A stretch of DNA of 64,000 nt from Luteimonas sp. YGD11-2 (GTDB taxonomy: Bacteria; Pseudomonadota; Gammaproteobacteria; Xanthomonadales; Xanthomonadaceae): contig NZ_CP035376.1 of the NCBI RefSeq assembly GCF_004118975.1, positions 1,736,001 to 1,800,000 on the forward strand. Direction: 5' to 3'. Under the pieces are notes generated by a model. The model was not told where the DNA came from and made no database searches. It saw nothing but the letters and a program-made list of their open reading frames with translations. Positions 50,517-63,002 of this stretch are shown here, one piece after another (position 1 is the first letter of the stretch; every line of letters begins with the position of its first letter). A program made the position numbers and the translations under genes.

Positions 50517-51959
50517 ATGTCATCCAGCTTTCTTTTCTACGATCTCGAAACCTTTGGCAGCGATCCGCGGCGCACGCGCATTGCCCAGTTCGCGGCCATC
50601 CGCACCAACGAGCTCCTGGAGGAAATCGAAGCGCCAATCGACCTGCTGGTACGGCCCGCCGATGACCTGCTGCCATCGCCCGGCGCCACCCTGGTCACCG
50701 GCATCGAGCCGCAACGCGCGCTGCGCGACGGCATGCGCGAGGCCGACGCCTTCGCGCTGATCCATGAAGCGATGGCGCAGCCGCGCACCTGCAGCGTCGG
50801 CTACAACTCGCTGCGCTTCGATGACGAGTTCATCCGCTGCGGGCTGTACCGCAACTTCCACGACCCCTACGAGCGGGAGTGGCGCGGCGGCAACTCGCGC
50901 TGGGACCTGCTCGACGTGATGCGCCTCGCCCATGCGCTGCGGCCCGACGGCATCATCTGGCCACGCCGCGACGACGGCGCCACCTCGTTCCGGCTCGAAC
51001 ACCTGGCCGCTGCCAACGGCGTGCGCATCGGCGACGCCCACGAGGCGGTGTCCGACGTGCGTGCGCTGATCGGCATGGCGCGCCGCCTGCGCGAATCGCA
51101 ACCGCGGCTGTGGGACTATGCGCTGCGCCTGCGCGACAAGCGCCATGCGGCCTCGCTGCTCGATACGGTGGCGATGCAGCCGGTGCTGCATGTCTCGCAA
51201 CGTTATCCGGCCTCGCGGATGTGCGCGGCCGCGGTACTGCCGCTGACGCGCCATCCGCGTATCGACGGTCGCGTGATCGTGTTCGACCTCGAAGGCGAAC
51301 CGGAACGCCTGCTCGACCTCGATCCGGCGGAGATCGCCGACCGCCTGTACACCCCGGCGCGCGACCTGCCCGAAGGCGAGACGCGTATCCCGCTCAAGGA
51401 AGTCCATCTCAACCGCTGCCCGTCGCTGGTGGCCTGGCGACATCTCACCGATGCCGACCGCGAGCGCCTGTGCATCGACGATGCGCTGGTGCAGGCGCGC
51501 GCGCAGCGGCTGCGCGACGCCGGACCCGCGCTGGCCGAGAAGGTGCGGCGTGTGTACGCCCAGCAGGCCGAGCGCGCGGCATCCGACGCCGACGGCGCGA
51601 TCTACGACGGCTTCCTCGGCGATGGCGACCGCAAGCGCTGCGCCGAGGTGCGCGCGACGCCGCCCGACCAGCTGGGCACGCGCACGTCCGGTTTCCAGGA
51701 CCCACGGCTGGACGAGCTGCTGTTCCGCTACCGCGCGCGCAACTGGCCGGAACATCTGGACGCCGGCGAGCGCGTGCGCTGGGACGCCTACCGCCGCCAG
51801 CGCCTTGCCGAGGGCAGCGAGCTGTCGGAACACTCGCTACCGGGATTCTTCGCCGAGATCGCGCAGATGCGCCAGGCCCATGCCGGCGACGGCCGGGTGC
51901 AGGTGCTGCTCGACCGGCTGGAGGCATGGGGCCGTGGGATCGAGGTGTCGCTCGGTTAG
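50517..51959 (+). CDS. sbcB: Exonuclease I
   Basis: A 480-residue 3'-5' single-strand DNA exonuclease (E. coli 475). DEDDh catalytic set visible: Asp9 and Glu11 (YDLETFG), Asp102/103 (LRFDDEF), His175 and Asp180 (DAHEAVSD). The SH3-like and helical C-terminal regions follow. No strong Shine-Dalgarno near ATG; AGGA is 12 nt upstream. Confidence 0.95.
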   Translation: MSSSFLFYDLETFGSDPRRTRIAQFAAIRTNELLEEIEAPIDLLVRPADDLLPSPGATLVTGIEPQRALRDGMREADAFALIHEAMAQPRTCSVGYNSLRFDDEFIRCGLYRNFHDPYEREWRGGNSRWDLLDVMRLAHALRPDGIIWPRRDDGATSFRLEHLAAANGVRIGDAHEAVSDVRALIGMARRLRESQPRLWDYALRLRDKRHAASLLDTVAMQPVLHVSQRYPASRMCAAAVLPLTRHPRIDGRVIVFDLEGEPERLLDLDPAEIADRLYTPARDLPEGETRIPLKEVHLNRCPSLVAWRHLTDADRERLCIDDALVQARAQRLRDAGPALAEKVRRVYAQQAERAASDADGAIYDGFLGDGDRKRCAEVRATPPDQLGTRTSGFQDPRLDELLFRYRARNWPEHLDAGERVRWDAYRRQRLAEGSELSEHSLPGFFAEIAQMRQAHAGDGRVQVLLDRLEAWGRGIEVSLG

Positions 51960-52041
51960 CTCCGCGCCGCACCGGCCGGCAGTGAAGCGGCGTTCGGCAG
52001 TGCCACCCTAGAATGCCCGCACACCCACGTCGCGGTCGCCA

Positions 52042-52728
52042 ATGCCCGCCTATTTCTCCGACCGCTCCTTCCGGTTCCTGCACAGCCTCGCGCGCCACAA
52101 CGAGCGCGAGTGGTTCCACGCCCACAAGGCGGAGTACGAAGCGCATGTGCGCGAGCCGTTCCAGCATCTGCTGGGCGACCTGCAGCCGGATCTCGCCGCG
52201 GTCAGCCTGCAGTTCCGCGCCGATCCGCGGCCGGTCGGCGGCTCGCTGTTCCGCATCAACCGCGATACCCGCTACGCCAACGACAAGTCGCCCTACAAGC
52301 GCTGGCAGGGCGCGAAGCTGTTCCATGCGCGCCACCGCGAGGTGCCGGCACCGTCCTGGTACATCCACCTGCAGCCCGGGGAGAATTTCCTCGCCGCCGG
52401 CATCTGGCATCCGGAAACGCCGGTGCTGCGGCAGATCCGCCAGTTCCTCGTCGACAACCCGCAGGGCTGGGGTCGCGCCGCGCACGATCCTGCGCTATGC
52501 CGTCGCTGGAGCCTGTCGGCCGACGACATGCTGGTCCGGGTGCCGCGCGGTTATCCCGACGACTTCGACTACCGCGACGACCTGCGCCGTCGCAACTTCG
52601 TCATCCTGCGCCCGCTCGACGATGCCACCATGGCCGGGCCGCGGCTGCGCCAGACCATCGCCCGCGAGCTCGCCGCGACCGCGCCGTTCATGGATTACCT
52701 GTGCGCCGCGCTGGACCTGGAGTTCTGA
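52042..52728 (+). CDS. DUF2461 (TIGR02453) family protein
   Basis: A 228-residue soluble protein beginning MPAYFSDRSFRFLHSLARHN with the family signature NREWF-like segment (HNEREWFHAHKAEYEAHVR), RINRDTRYANDKSPYK and YIHLQPGENFLAAGIW. Function unknown in all homologues I know. TAGAAT at 52009-52014 would give a short leader of about 21 nt. The following gene begins 82 nt later. Confidence 0.88.
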   Translation: MPAYFSDRSFRFLHSLARHNEREWFHAHKAEYEAHVREPFQHLLGDLQPDLAAVSLQFRADPRPVGGSLFRINRDTRYANDKSPYKRWQGAKLFHARHREVPAPSWYIHLQPGENFLAAGIWHPETPVLRQIRQFLVDNPQGWGRAAHDPALCRRWSLSADDMLVRVPRGYPDDFDYRDDLRRRNFVILRPLDDATMAGPRLRQTIARELAATAPFMDYLCAALDLEF

Positions 52729-52810
52729 TGTCCGCCTTCCCCTCCACAGGCCCGACCACCGCACCCACACCGCACCATGCAGCCGCGGCCGGCTGCCATG
52801 GAGGATCGAC

Positions 52811-53353
52811 ATGAGGCGCACGCGGTGGCTGCCGTGGGCGGTGCTCGCGATCGTACTGGCGGTGCTGGCCTACGTCGTCGCCGGGCCGTGGCTGACCATC
52901 CGTGGCATCGAACAGGCGATCCGCGACGACGACACCCGCGCCCTCGCCCGCCAGGTGGATTTCCCCGCCCTGCGCGCCAATCTCCGCGCCCAGGCCGAAG
53001 ACCACATCGCGAGGGAGTACGGCGATCGCGCCCAGGCCAACGTGTTCGGACGGCTTGGCCTGCGGGTCGCCAGCGGGCTGGCCGGTGGCATGGTCGATGC
53101 CATGGCCACGCCGGTGGGGCTGGCGGCACTGATGGAGGGCCGGCGTGTGTGGTCGCGCCTCGACGGCTCGCCACCCGCGCGCAGCCTCGACGAAAGCCAG
53201 CGCCCGCAGCCGTTCCGCGACGCGCGCTACCGCTACGAATCGACGTCGCGCTTCACGGTGACCATCGAAGACGAAGGTGCCCGGCCGATGGTGTTCGTGC
53301 TGACCCGCAAGGGCCTGCACTGGCGGCTTTCGGATATCCGCGTCTCGCCGTGA
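52811..53353 (+). CDS. DUF2939 membrane-anchored protein
   Basis: A 180-residue protein with an N-terminal uncleaved membrane anchor (about 6-28, basic residues before it, positive-inside) and an extracytoplasmic domain matching DUF2939: GPWLTIRGIEQAIRDDDTRALARQVDFPALR, then YRYESTSRFTV near the end. GGAGGA Shine-Dalgarno 5 nt before the ATG. Function unknown. Confidence 0.82.
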   Translation: MRRTRWLPWAVLAIVLAVLAYVVAGPWLTIRGIEQAIRDDDTRALARQVDFPALRANLRAQAEDHIAREYGDRAQANVFGRLGLRVASGLAGGMVDAMATPVGLAALMEGRRVWSRLDGSPPARSLDESQRPQPFRDARYRYESTSRFTVTIEDEGARPMVFVLTRKGLHWRLSDIRVSP

Positions 53354-53413
53354 GCGTTGCCGCATCCACCGGGGACCGGATACGGAAGCGCCCTGCACGC
53401 CGGCCATGAGACC

Positions 53414-54625
53414 GTGAACCTCCCGACCCGCTCGGCTGCACAGGCGTCATCGCTGGAGGTGTTTGGCATCTTCCTCCTGCTGGGCCTCACGTCGTTCGGT
53501 GGGCCGATCGCGCACCTGGCCTACCTGCGCCGGGAGTTCGTCGAGCGCCGCCGCTGGCTCGACGACGAGCGGTTCGCCCAGTTGATGGCCGTATGCCAGT
53601 TCCTGCCAGGCCCTGCCAGCAGCCAGCTGGGATTCGCCATCGGCCTCGATCGTGCCGGCTGGACCGGCGCGCTGGCCGCGTTCGTGGGTTTTACCCTGCC
53701 CTCGGCACTGCTGATGTTCGCGCTGGCCGTGCTTGCGCCGATGCTCGCACCGCACGCCGTGACCGGAAGCATCGTGCAGGGGCTGAAGATCGTCGCGGTT
53801 GCGGTGGTCGCCCACGGCCTGCTGGGCATGGCGCGATCGCTCGTGCCGGATGTCGCCCGCGCCGCCATCGCCGTGAGCGCGGTGGCACTCGTGCTGTTGA
53901 CGGGCGGTGCCTGGAGCCAGTTGTCCGCGGTGGTGCTGGGGGCGATGCTGGGCCTTGTCTTCTGCGCGCACGTCCGCGGCCCTGCGACCACCGGCCAACG
54001 CTGGCATGTCGGACACCGCGCCGCGCTTGCCTGCCTGCTGGCCTTCGCCGCGCTCCTCGGGCTGGCGCTGTCCATGCCGCTGTCGCCCTCGCCGGGTGTA
54101 CCCGGCCTGCTCGCTGCGTTCTACCGGACAGGTGCGCTGGTCTTCGGCGGCGGCCACGTCGTGCTGCCATTGTTGCAACAGGCCGTGGTCGAGCCGGGCT
54201 GGATGGATGCGGATGCGTTCATCACCGGGTATGGCGCGGCACAGGCGTTGCCAGGACCGATGTTCGCGCTGTCGGCCTACCTCGGTGCGGGGATCGACGC
54301 CGGGCTTCCCCCGGCCGCCTCGGCGGGCCTGGCCCTGGTCGCGATCTTCCTGCCGGGATTCCTGCTGGTGACCGCCACCCTGCCGGGTTGGACGCGCCTG
54401 CTCGCCCGCCCGGCGGCGGCCAGGGTGGTTGCCGGCATCAATGCCGCCGTGGTGGGCCTGCTCGCGGCAGCGCTGTACGACCCGCTGTGGGTGACGGCGA
54501 TCCATGGCGTTGCGGATCTGGTGATTGCCGTGGGCGCATTCGCACTGTCGCTGACCGGTCGGGTCGCGGTGCCCTGGGTCGTGCTGTTCTGTGTGGTCGC
54601 GGCCGTGCTCACCGGCGCGGCCTGA
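53414..54625 (+). CDS. ChrA-type chromate/anion transporter
   Basis: About 403 residues with ten or more hydrophobic segments and the duplicated CHR domains: first half with GLTSFGGPIAHLAYLRREFV and FLPGPASSQLGF, second half with GALVFGGGHVVLPLLQQ and AQALPGPMF. ChrA expels chromate, coupled to the proton gradient; some family members have other substrates. No chrB regulator is adjacent. The start is uncertain: GTG 53414 (NLPTRSAAQ) is chosen for length, and the open frame begins at TTG 53357. Convergent with the nucleotidase gene (31-nt gap, no terminator). Confidence 0.82.
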   Translation: MNLPTRSAAQASSLEVFGIFLLLGLTSFGGPIAHLAYLRREFVERRRWLDDERFAQLMAVCQFLPGPASSQLGFAIGLDRAGWTGALAAFVGFTLPSALLMFALAVLAPMLAPHAVTGSIVQGLKIVAVAVVAHGLLGMARSLVPDVARAAIAVSAVALVLLTGGAWSQLSAVVLGAMLGLVFCAHVRGPATTGQRWHVGHRAALACLLAFAALLGLALSMPLSPSPGVPGLLAAFYRTGALVFGGGHVVLPLLQQAVVEPGWMDADAFITGYGAAQALPGPMFALSAYLGAGIDAGLPPAASAGLALVAIFLPGFLLVTATLPGWTRLLARPAAARVVAGINAAVVGLLAAALYDPLWVTAIHGVADLVIAVGAFALSLTGRVAVPWVVLFCVVAAVLTGAA

Positions 54626-54656
54626 GGCGTCCGGGCAGTGTGTGGCGGGTAGCCGT

Positions 54657-55613
54657 CTACTTCGCAGCGGGAACCCTGGGGAGGTTCGATATCCCGTGGG
54701 GTACATGGCCGGCGGTGACGTGCTGGCGCGCGGAATCGATGTTGTGCAGGGAATCGTCGAAGAAGATGTCGGCGCCGAAGGCTTCCAGGAACGGGCCCTT
54801 CGGCCGGCCGCCGAGGAACAGTGCCTCGTCCAGGCGCACGCCCCACTCGCGCAGCGTGCGGATGACGCGCTCGTGTGCCGGCGCCGAGCGCGCGGTGACC
54901 AGCGCGGTGCGGATCGGCGCATCCGGCCCTGCGGGAAACGCCTCCTGCAGATCGTGCAGGGCGGACAGGAAACCGCGGAACGGACCGCCCGAAAGCGCCT
55001 CGCGGGCGCGTTCGCGCTCGTGGCGATGGAAGGCCTCGATGCCGCTTTCCTGCGACACCCGCTCGCCCTCGTCGCCGAAGATCACCGCGTCGCCATCGAA
55101 GGCGATGCGGATCTGCGCGCGCGCACTGGTGGCGGCTTCGCCCGCCCGCGCCGGCGGCGGCAGCGCGGCGCTGGGCAGGATGGTCGCGGCGGCGATGCCA
55201 TCGGCAAGCGCCCGGCGGACCGATTCCGGGTTCGCCGACAGCAGCAGCTGCGCACCGAACGGCCGGATATACGGCCAGGTCGGCTCGCCCGAGGTGAACG
55301 TCGCGCGCGAGATCGGCAGCCCGTGGTGCTGGATCGAGTTGAAGATCCGCAGCCCGGTATCGGCCGAATTGCGCGACAGCAGGATCACCTCGACGTGGGG
55401 CGCATCCGGCGGCGCGGATTCGTTGAGCGCGAGCAGCTTGCGCACCAGCGCGAAGGCGATGCCCGGAGGCAGGATGTCGTCCTCGTGGGCGCGCTGGTAG
55501 TTCGAGTACGCCTCGATGCCTTCCTCCTCGAACAGCGCATGGCTGTCCTCGAGGTCGAACAGCGCCCGCGACGAGATGGCGATGGTGAGCGTGGAGACGG
55601 ATGGGATCGACAT
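54657..55613 (-). CDS. Cytosolic 5'-nucleotidase (NT5C1-like)
   Basis: A 318-residue protein of the bacterial 5'-nucleotidase family (PF06189-like) related to animal cytosolic NT5C1. It shows an ISSRALFDLEDSHALFEEEG opening with the DLED catalytic-type acidic motif, VEVILLSRNSADTGLRIFNS and FDGDAVIFGDEGE. It likely dephosphorylates nucleoside monophosphates. The start ATG is preceded by CATAAT and CCGCGC exactly as in recN and can, so a leaderless transcript is likely. Substrate preference unknown. Confidence 0.82.
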   Translation of the reverse strand: MSIPSVSTLTIAISSRALFDLEDSHALFEEEGIEAYSNYQRAHEDDILPPGIAFALVRKLLALNESAPPDAPHVEVILLSRNSADTGLRIFNSIQHHGLPISRATFTSGEPTWPYIRPFGAQLLLSANPESVRRALADGIAAATILPSAALPPPARAGEAATSARAQIRIAFDGDAVIFGDEGERVSQESGIEAFHRHERERAREALSGGPFRGFLSALHDLQEAFPAGPDAPIRTALVTARSAPAHERVIRTLREWGVRLDEALFLGGRPKGPFLEAFGADIFFDDSLHNIDSARQHVTAGHVPHGISNLPRVPAAK

Positions 55614-55682
55614 GCGCGGATTATGCGGCCCGTGCGGCGCATGCCGTGAGACGCGACGCAGGCCAGTTGGTCAACCCCGCCG

Positions 55683-56450
55683 TCACGCCATGAACTGTTC
55701 GCTCAGGATCCGCTCCTCGAGGTTGTGCTCGGGATCGAACAGCAGCGTGACCTGGCGGTCGCGTGCCTCGCGGATGCGTACCTCGACGACGTCGCGGACC
55801 TCGTGCGAATCGGCGGTGGCGCTGACCGGGCGCTTGTAGGGATCGAGCACGCGGAACACGACCTCGGTGTCGGCACGCAGGATCGCGCCCCGCCAGCGGC
55901 GCGGGCGGAACGGCGCGATCGGCGTCAGTGCGACCACGCCGCTGCCCAGCGGCAGGATCGGACCATGCGCGGAATAGTTGTAGGCGGTGCTGCCCGCGGG
56001 CGACGCCACCAGCACGCCATCGCAGATCAGTTCCTCCAGGCGGGTGCGGCCGTTGAGCTCGATGCTCAGGTGCGCGGCCTGGCGGGTCTGCCGCAACAGC
56101 GAGACCTCGTTGTAGGCCAGCGAACCCACGCTGGTGCCGGATTCGGTCTGCACCACCATCTCCAGCGGGCGCAGGGTGGCGGGCTCGGCGGCGGCGATGC
56201 GCTCGAGCAGGCCCTCCGCGCGGTGATGGTTCATCAGGAAGCCGACGGTGCCGAGCTTCATTCCGAACACCGGTCGGCCCAGCGCGCCATGGCGATGCAG
56301 GGTCTGCAGCATGAAGCCATCGCCACCGAGCGCGCACAGCACGTCGGCGTCCTCCGGGGCATGGTTGCCATGCCTGGCGACCAGTGCCTCCAGCGCAACG
56401 CGTGCGTGATCGGCAGGACTGGCGAGGAAAGCAATGCGCGGCGCGGACAT
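55683..56450 (-). CDS. nadK: NAD kinase
   Basis: A 255-residue kinase phosphorylating NAD to NADP with ATP. Diagnostic motifs: GGDG (42-45, [15 protein letters not shown]), NE (114-115), and the glycine-rich [17 protein letters not shown] (144-160). The frame opens upstream, but ATG 56450 ([17 protein letters not shown]) has GGAG at workable distance. It lies 155 nt after the glutamate dehydrogenase gene, with two hairpins in the gap. Confidence 0.96.
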   Translation of the reverse strand: MSAPRIAFLASPADHARVALEALVARHGNHAPEDADVLCALGGDGFMLQTLHRHGALGRPVFGMKLGTVGFLMNHHRAEGLLERIAAAEPATLRPLEMVVQTESGTSVGSLAYNEVSLLRQTRQAAHLSIELNGRTRLEELICDGVLVASPAGSTAYNYSAHGPILPLGSGVVALTPIAPFRPRRWRGAILRADTEVVFRVLDPYKRPVSATADSHEVRDVVEVRIREARDRQVTLLFDPEHNLEERILSEQFMA

Positions 56451-56564
56451 CCGACGGCTCCCGATGGGTCGCGGGCAGGATAACGCGGGCAACGCCGCGA
56501 CAGGCACCGGCCTGCCACGAACAACGACGCCCGCGGCATCACGCACGCGGGCACTCCGATCGCC

Positions 56565-56592
56565 CGGTCCGTCGGACAGTGCCGACGGACCG
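56565..56592 (-). terminator. Hairpin after gdhB
   Basis: An 11-bp perfect stem (CGGTCCGTCGG/CCGACGGACCG), 6-nt loop, 13 nt past the gdhB stop. No T-tract on the - strand. A second 7-bp stem (GCCCGCG/CGCGGGC) follows at 56529-56552. Confidence 0.55.
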
Positions 56593-56605
56593 TTTGCATG
56601 CCGGA

Positions 56606-59600
56606 TCAGCCGGGGCCGGTACCGGCCAGCTGGCCGAGGCGGCTGACCGCCACCGAGACCGTCGGATAGTCCAGCGACTTCTGCGCGCACATCTCGTCGA
56701 GCATGCCGAGGGTGAAGCGCAGCGTGGCGTCGTCACGACCCACCCAGGCGGCGACCTTGTCGTCTGCGCCACGGCCCGGCATGTCGAGCACCTGCGCGGT
56801 CAGCAGGGTCTGCTGGGTCGCGAGGTCGTCACGCAGCACGCCGCGTGCCACCGCATGCCAGCGGCCCTGCACCTCCAGCGCCTCGATCTGCGAGAACAGC
56901 CACGGCAGGCGCAGGGCCTCGCCGACGCGGAAGTGCACCTTCGCCACGTCCACCGGCTTCAGCCTGCGCGACCGCGCCAGCTCGATGATGTCGAGCGCCG
57001 AGGCCAGGTACGGCAGTTCCGCCAGCTCCCGGGCGAGGTCTGCCGGCATGCCGCGCTCGGCCCACGCCGCAAGGCCCGCCTCGTACTCGCCACGCTGGGA
57101 ATCCGGGAGGATGCCGTCGGCACGGCGGATCTCGTTGAGCGCATCGTGGTAGCGCTCCACCGCCCGCGTGATCGCCGGCATCTCGCCCTGGCGGTTGAGC
57201 AGCCAGCGCACGTACGAGCGCTGCAGGTTCCAGATCGCCTGCAGGGCATCGATCTGCGCCTCTTCGCTGACCTTGAGGTCGAGCGCGTCGAGCTGGGTCC
57301 ACAGCGCACGTGCATCCAGCGTCTCGCGGCTCACGGTGTAGGCCTTGGCCACCTCGGCCGCACTGCGGCCGGTGTCCTCCTGCATGCGCATCAGGAACGT
57401 CGCACCCATCCGGTTGATGGTGGCGTTGGTCACCGCGGTGGCGATGATCTCGCGCTTGAGCGGGTGCTTTTCCATCGCCGCGGCGTACTTCACGCGCAGC
57501 GGCTCGGGGAAGTAGCGCTGCAGCTCCTTCGACAGGTACGGGTCCTCCGGGATGTCGGAATCGAGCATCTGCTGGAACGCCACCAGCTTCGAATACGACA
57601 GCAGCACGGCGAGTTCCGGCCGGGTCAGGCCCTGGCCGCGGGCACGGCGCGCGGAGATCTCCGCATCCGACGGCAGGAACTCGATCTGGCGGTCCAGCAG
57701 CCCCTGCGATTCCAGCGTGCGGATGAAGTGCTGTTTGGATCCCAGCCGCGACAGGCTCATCCGCTCCATCAGGCTCAGCGCCTGGTTCTGGCGGATGTTG
57801 TCCCACAGCACCAGCGATTCCACCTCGCCGGTCATGTCGGCCAGCAGCTTGTTGCGCGCCGGCAGGGTGAGCTTCTTCGCCCGCACCTGCCCGTTGAGCA
57901 GGATCTTGATGTTGACCTCGTGGTCGGAGGTGTCCACGCCGGCCGAGTTGTCGATGAAGTCGGCGTTGAGCAGCGTGCCCACCTGGGCCGCTTCGATGCG
58001 CCCGCGCTGGGTGAAGCCGAGGTTGCCGCCCTCGCCCACCACGCGGCAACGCAATTCGCAGCCATCCACGCGCAGGGCGTTGTTGGCGCGGTCACCGACG
58101 TCGGCGTGGCTCTCGGTGGAGCCCTTGACGTAGGTGCCGATGCCGCCGTTCCACAGCAGGTCCACCGGCGCCTTGAGGATGGCGTTCATCAGCTCGTTCG
58201 GGCTGAGGGTGGTGACCGAGGCATCCAGCCCCAGCACTTCGCGTGCCTGCGCCGAAACCGGGATCGTCTTGGCCGAGCGCGGCCATACGCCGCCGCCGGC
58301 GCTGATCAGCGACCTGTCGTAGTCCTCCCAGCTCGAACGCGGCAGGCGGAACAGGCGCTCGCGCTCCTTCCACGAACGTGCGGACTCGGGCTGCGGGTCG
58401 ATGAAGATGTGGCGGTGGTCGAATGCGGCGACCAGGCGGATGTGCTTCGACAGCAGCATGCCATTGCCGAACACGTCGCCCGACATGTCGCCGATGCCGA
58501 CCGCGGTGAAGTCCTCGTTCTGGCAGTCCACGCCGAGTGCGCGGAAGTGACGCTTCACCGATTCCCACGCGCCCTTGGCCGTGATGCCCATGCCCTTGTG
58601 GTCGTAACCGACCGAGCCGCCGGAGGCGAAGGCGTCGCCCAGCCAGAAGTTGTATTCGGCGGAGATGCCGTTGGCGATGTCGGAGAACGTCGCGGTGCCC
58701 TTGTCGGCGGCGACCACCAGGTAGTAGTCGTCATCGTCGTGGCGCACCACGTCGTTCGGCGGAACCACCTTGCCGTCGATGACGTTGTCGGTGACATCGA
58801 GCAGGCCGCTGATGAAGCGGCGGTAACAGGCGATTCCCTCGGCCAGCTGGGCGTCGCGATCGCCGCCCACCGGCGGCTTCTTGACGATGAAGCCGCCCTT
58901 GGCGCCGACCGGCACGATCACGGTGTTCTTGACCATCTGCGCCTTGACCAGGCCCAGCACCTCGGTACGGAAATCCTCACGGCGATCCGACCAGCGCAGG
59001 CCGCCACGCGCCACCGGGCCATAGCGCAGGTGCACGCCCTCCACCCGCGGCCCGCAGACGAAGATCTCGCGGTACGGGCGCGGCTTCGGCAGCTCCGGCA
59101 CGCGTGCGCAGTCGAACTTGTAGGCCACATAGTCCTTGTCCTGGCCATCGGCTGCACGCTGGTAGTAGCTGGTGCGCAGGGTGGCGTCGATCACGCCGAT
59201 GAAGCCGCGCAGGATGCGGTCCTCGTCGAGGCTGCCGACACCGTCGAGCAGTGCTGCCAGGGCCTGGCGGGCGGCGGTGTACTGTCCCGCACGGTCGCCT
59301 TCGCGTGCCTGCAGCACCGGCTCGAGGGCCGCCATCGCGTCGGCGTTGCCGCCGGTGAGCGAGGCGAACTGCGCGCGCAGCTGCTCGACGCCTTCGCCGA
59401 TCTGCGCGCGCGTCTCGCGACCGGTGGCCGGGTGGAAGCGGCTTTCGAACAGCTCGACCAGCAGGCGCGACAGCAGCGGGTAACGCGCCAGCGTCTGCTC
59501 CATATAGGCCTGCGAGAACGGCACGCCGGCCTGCAGCAGGTACTTGCTGTAGGCGCGCAGCATCGCCACCTGGCGCCAGTCCAGCCCGGCCAGCACGATC

Positions 59601-61606
59601 AGGCGGTTGAAGCCGTCGTTCTCGGCCTCGTCGCGCCACAGGCGGGCAACGGCCTCCTCGAACGCCGGGCCGATGCGCTCGAGATCGAGCTCCACGCCGA
59701 CCGCTTCGACCTCGAAGTCCTGCACGTAGAAGATGTCGCCGCCGGCATCGATGCGGTGCGGATGCTCCGACAGCACGCGCAGGCCCATGTTCTCCATCAC
59801 CGGCAGCACGTCGGACAGCGGAATGTCGCGGTGCTGGCGGAACAGCTTCAGGCGCAGGCCACCGATGCCGTCCGCGGACTCCGCCGCGCGCACCAGGCTC
59901 AGGCGCAGGTCGTCGGCGGACTCGAGCGCGGCGAGCTGGCCGACATCGTTCGCCGCCACCGCCGGGGTGGCCTGGGCGATGTAGTCAACGCTGAGCGCGC
60001 GGCCGAAGCGGCCGGCCAGCGCCAGCCCCTCGGCCTCGCCATGGCGGGCGATCAGCGCGTCGCGCAGGTCGTCCTGCCAGTTGCGCACGATCGCCGACAG
60101 CCCGCTGTCGAGCGCGGCGGCATCGATGTCGACGGTGTTGCCGGAACGCGGGCGCACGATCAGGTGCAGCTGCGCCAGCGGCGACTCCCCCACCTGCACG
60201 CTGGTATCCACGCGGTCGGCCTCGAGGACGTCGCGCAGCATCGCCTCGATGCGCAGGCGCACCTCGGTGTTGTAGCGGTCGCGCGGCACGTAGGCCAGCA
60301 CGGAGTAGAAGCGGCCGTAACGGTCGCTGCGCAGGAACAGGCGGCTGCGCACGCGTTCCTGCAGGTGCAGGATGCCCAGCGCCAGGCGGTAGAGCTCGTC
60401 GCTGGTGGACTGGAACAGCTCGTCGCGCGGCAGGGTCTCCAGGATGTGCTTGAGCGCCTTGCCGCTGTGTCCGGTCTCGCGCAGGCCGGAACGGCTCATC
60501 ACCTGCTCGAAGCGCTCGCGAACGATCGGGATGTCCCACGGGCGGCGGTTGTAGGCGGCGGAGGTGTACAGGCCGATGAAGCGCTGCTCGCCGATCGCGC
60601 GGCCCCTGGCGTCGAACTGCAGGATGCCGACGTAGTCCATGAAGCCCGGGCGGTGCACGGTGGAGCGCGCATTGGTCTTGGTCATGATCAGCGGATCGAT
60701 CTCGCCCTCGCCTCGCGCGGCCTGCGCGGCCAGCGCACGCAGCGAGCGCGGCTGGCCGACTTCCTTGCCACGCAGCAGGCCGAGGCCGGAATCCTCGACC
60801 GCCAGCAGGTTCGGCTCGCCGCCGCGCTGGCGCACCTGGTACTCGCGATAGCCCAGGAACGTGAAGTGGTCATTGGCGGCCCAGCGCAGGAACTCCTGCG
60901 CTTCCGCGCGCACCGCATCGTCCACCGGCAGTGCGCGGGTGGCGAGGTCCTCGGCAACCGCGACCATCCTTTCGCGCATCGCCGGCCAGTCGGCGACGAT
61001 CTGCCGCACGTCGTTCAGCACGTGGCCGAGCGCCTCCTCGATCGCCGCGATCGACTCCGCCGGCTGGCGGTCGATCTCGAGATGCATCAGCGATTCGGGC
61101 TCGCCCTCGCCCACGGCCTGCAGCCTGCCGCCGCGGTCGCGGCGCATCGGGATCACAGGGTGGCCCAGCACGTGCACGCCGATGCCCTGCTCGGCCAACG
61201 CCATCGTCACCGAATCGACCAGGAACGGCATGTCGTCGTTGACGATCTGCAGCACCGTATGCGGCGATTCCCAGCCGTGGGTCTTCAGGGTCGGGTTGAA
61301 CAACCGCATGCGCGCGGTGCCCGGCTTGCGCCGGCGCGCGAACTCGAGGAAGTCGAACGCCAGCGCCGCCCAGGCGTCGGCGGTGTGCAGGGGCAGCTCG
61401 TCGTCGCCCATGCGGTAGTAGAAGGCATTGGCGAAGGCCTCGGCGTCGGCAGCGCCGGCCGCGCCGGCACGGCCGCGGATCGCGGCGCGGATCGGCGCGA
61501 GGATGCCGCCGCCGGCGCTGCGCGCGCTCTTCTTCGACGCCATGCGTGCGGGGCTGTCGGTCTTCGCGTCGGCGGGTTTGCGGGTGGAACTGCGTTTGCT
61601 GGTCAT
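56606..61606 (-). CDS. gdhB: NAD-dependent glutamate dehydrogenase, large (GDH-180 type)
   Basis: A 1666-residue cytosolic enzyme oxidatively deaminating glutamate to 2-oxoglutarate with NAD. N-terminal regulatory region of ACT-like domains (about 60-700), then the catalytic domain with the essential Lys903 in VPVGAKGGF, followed by the Rossmann NAD-binding part (about 980-1250, [14 protein letters not shown]) and a helical C-terminal region (about 1280-1666). It is the L-180 class seen in Pseudomonas and xanthomonads, separate from hexameric GDH. The N-terminal 55 residues are basic and low-complexity. ATG 61606 lacks a clear Shine-Dalgarno. Confidence 0.95.
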   Translation of the reverse strand: MTSKRSSTRKPADAKTDSPARMASKKSARSAGGGILAPIRAAIRGRAGAAGAADAEAFANAFYYRMGDDELPLHTADAWAALAFDFLEFARRRKPGTARMRLFNPTLKTHGWESPHTVLQIVNDDMPFLVDSVTMALAEQGIGVHVLGHPVIPMRRDRGGRLQAVGEGEPESLMHLEIDRQPAESIAAIEEALGHVLNDVRQIVADWPAMRERMVAVAEDLATRALPVDDAVRAEAQEFLRWAANDHFTFLGYREYQVRQRGGEPNLLAVEDSGLGLLRGKEVGQPRSLRALAAQAARGEGEIDPLIMTKTNARSTVHRPGFMDYVGILQFDARGRAIGEQRFIGLYTSAAYNRRPWDIPIVRERFEQVMSRSGLRETGHSGKALKHILETLPRDELFQSTSDELYRLALGILHLQERVRSRLFLRSDRYGRFYSVLAYVPRDRYNTEVRLRIEAMLRDVLEADRVDTSVQVGESPLAQLHLIVRPRSGNTVDIDAAALDSGLSAIVRNWQDDLRDALIARHGEAEGLALAGRFGRALSVDYIAQATPAVAANDVGQLAALESADDLRLSLVRAAESADGIGGLRLKLFRQHRDIPLSDVLPVMENMGLRVLSEHPHRIDAGGDIFYVQDFEVEAVGVELDLERIGPAFEEAVARLWRDEAENDGFNRLIVLAGLDWRQVAMLRAYSKYLLQAGVPFSQAYMEQTLARYPLLSRLLVELFESRFHPATGRETRAQIGEGVEQLRAQFASLTGGNADAMAALEPVLQAREGDRAGQYTAARQALAALLDGVGSLDEDRILRGFIGVIDATLRTSYYQRAADGQDKDYVAYKFDCARVPELPKPRPYREIFVCGPRVEGVHLRYGPVARGGLRWSDRREDFRTEVLGLVKAQMVKNTVIVPVGAKGGFIVKKPPVGGDRDAQLAEGIACYRRFISGLLDVTDNVIDGKVVPPNDVVRHDDDDYYLVVAADKGTATFSDIANGISAEYNFWLGDAFASGGSVGYDHKGMGITAKGAWESVKRHFRALGVDCQNEDFTAVGIGDMSGDVFGNGMLLSKHIRLVAAFDHRHIFIDPQPESARSWKERERLFRLPRSSWEDYDRSLISAGGGVWPRSAKTIPVSAQAREVLGLDASVTTLSPNELMNAILKAPVDLLWNGGIGTYVKGSTESHADVGDRANNALRVDGCELRCRVVGEGGNLGFTQRGRIEAAQVGTLLNADFIDNSAGVDTSDHEVNIKILLNGQVRAKKLTLPARNKLLADMTGEVESLVLWDNIRQNQALSLMERMSLSRLGSKQHFIRTLESQGLLDRQIEFLPSDAEISARRARGQGLTRPELAVLLSYSKLVAFQQMLDSDIPEDPYLSKELQRYFPEPLRVKYAAAMEKHPLKREIIATAVTNATINRMGATFLMRMQEDTGRSAAEVAKAYTVSRETLDARALWTQLDALDLKVSEEAQIDALQAIWNLQRSYVRWLLNRQGEMPAITRAVERYHDALNEIRRADGILPDSQRGEYEAGLAAWAERGMPADLARELAELPYLASALDIIELARSRRLKPVDVAKVHFRVGEALRLPWLFSQIEALEVQGRWHAVARGVLRDDLATQQTLLTAQVLDMPGRGADDKVAAWVGRDDATLRFTLGMLDEMCAQKSLDYPTVSVAVSRLGQLAGTGPG

Positions 61607-61630
61607 GGTCGGTGGGTCCGGATGCAATGA

Positions 61631-61651
61631 GGCCCGCGCGATGCGCGGGCC
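61631..61651 (-). terminator. Hairpin between the acyl-CoA dehydrogenase and gdhB genes
   Basis: A 9-bp perfect stem (GGCCCGCGC/GCGCGGGCC) with a 3-nt loop, 25 nt before the gdhB ATG in a 148-nt gap. It may end the upstream transcript or sit in the gdhB leader; no T-tract. Confidence 0.45.
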
Positions 61652-61754
61652 GGTCATGGGAGTTCAGTCGCCGTGCGGCACGGTCGCGCATGCGGCCGGG
61701 ATGTCCGGCGTGGGCAGCGCGTTCGCGGCGACGGCGTAGGCGGTCACTTGGTGG

Positions 61755-62903
<1,149 letters not shown>

Positions 62904-63002
62904 GCGCACACCTCGAAGCCGAACGGGAAGCGCAAATTGTACCCGCGCCCGCGGGCAAACCCCATCATCCGGCTTGACGCTCCCGGGCCGCACGCGCAGA
63001 CT

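Noticed and set aside
56384..61630. 1748-codon + strand frame antisense to gdhB
   Set aside because: A striking length, but explained by GC-rich codon structure of the - strand gene; composition is His/Arg/Val-rich with no domain or Shine-Dalgarno.
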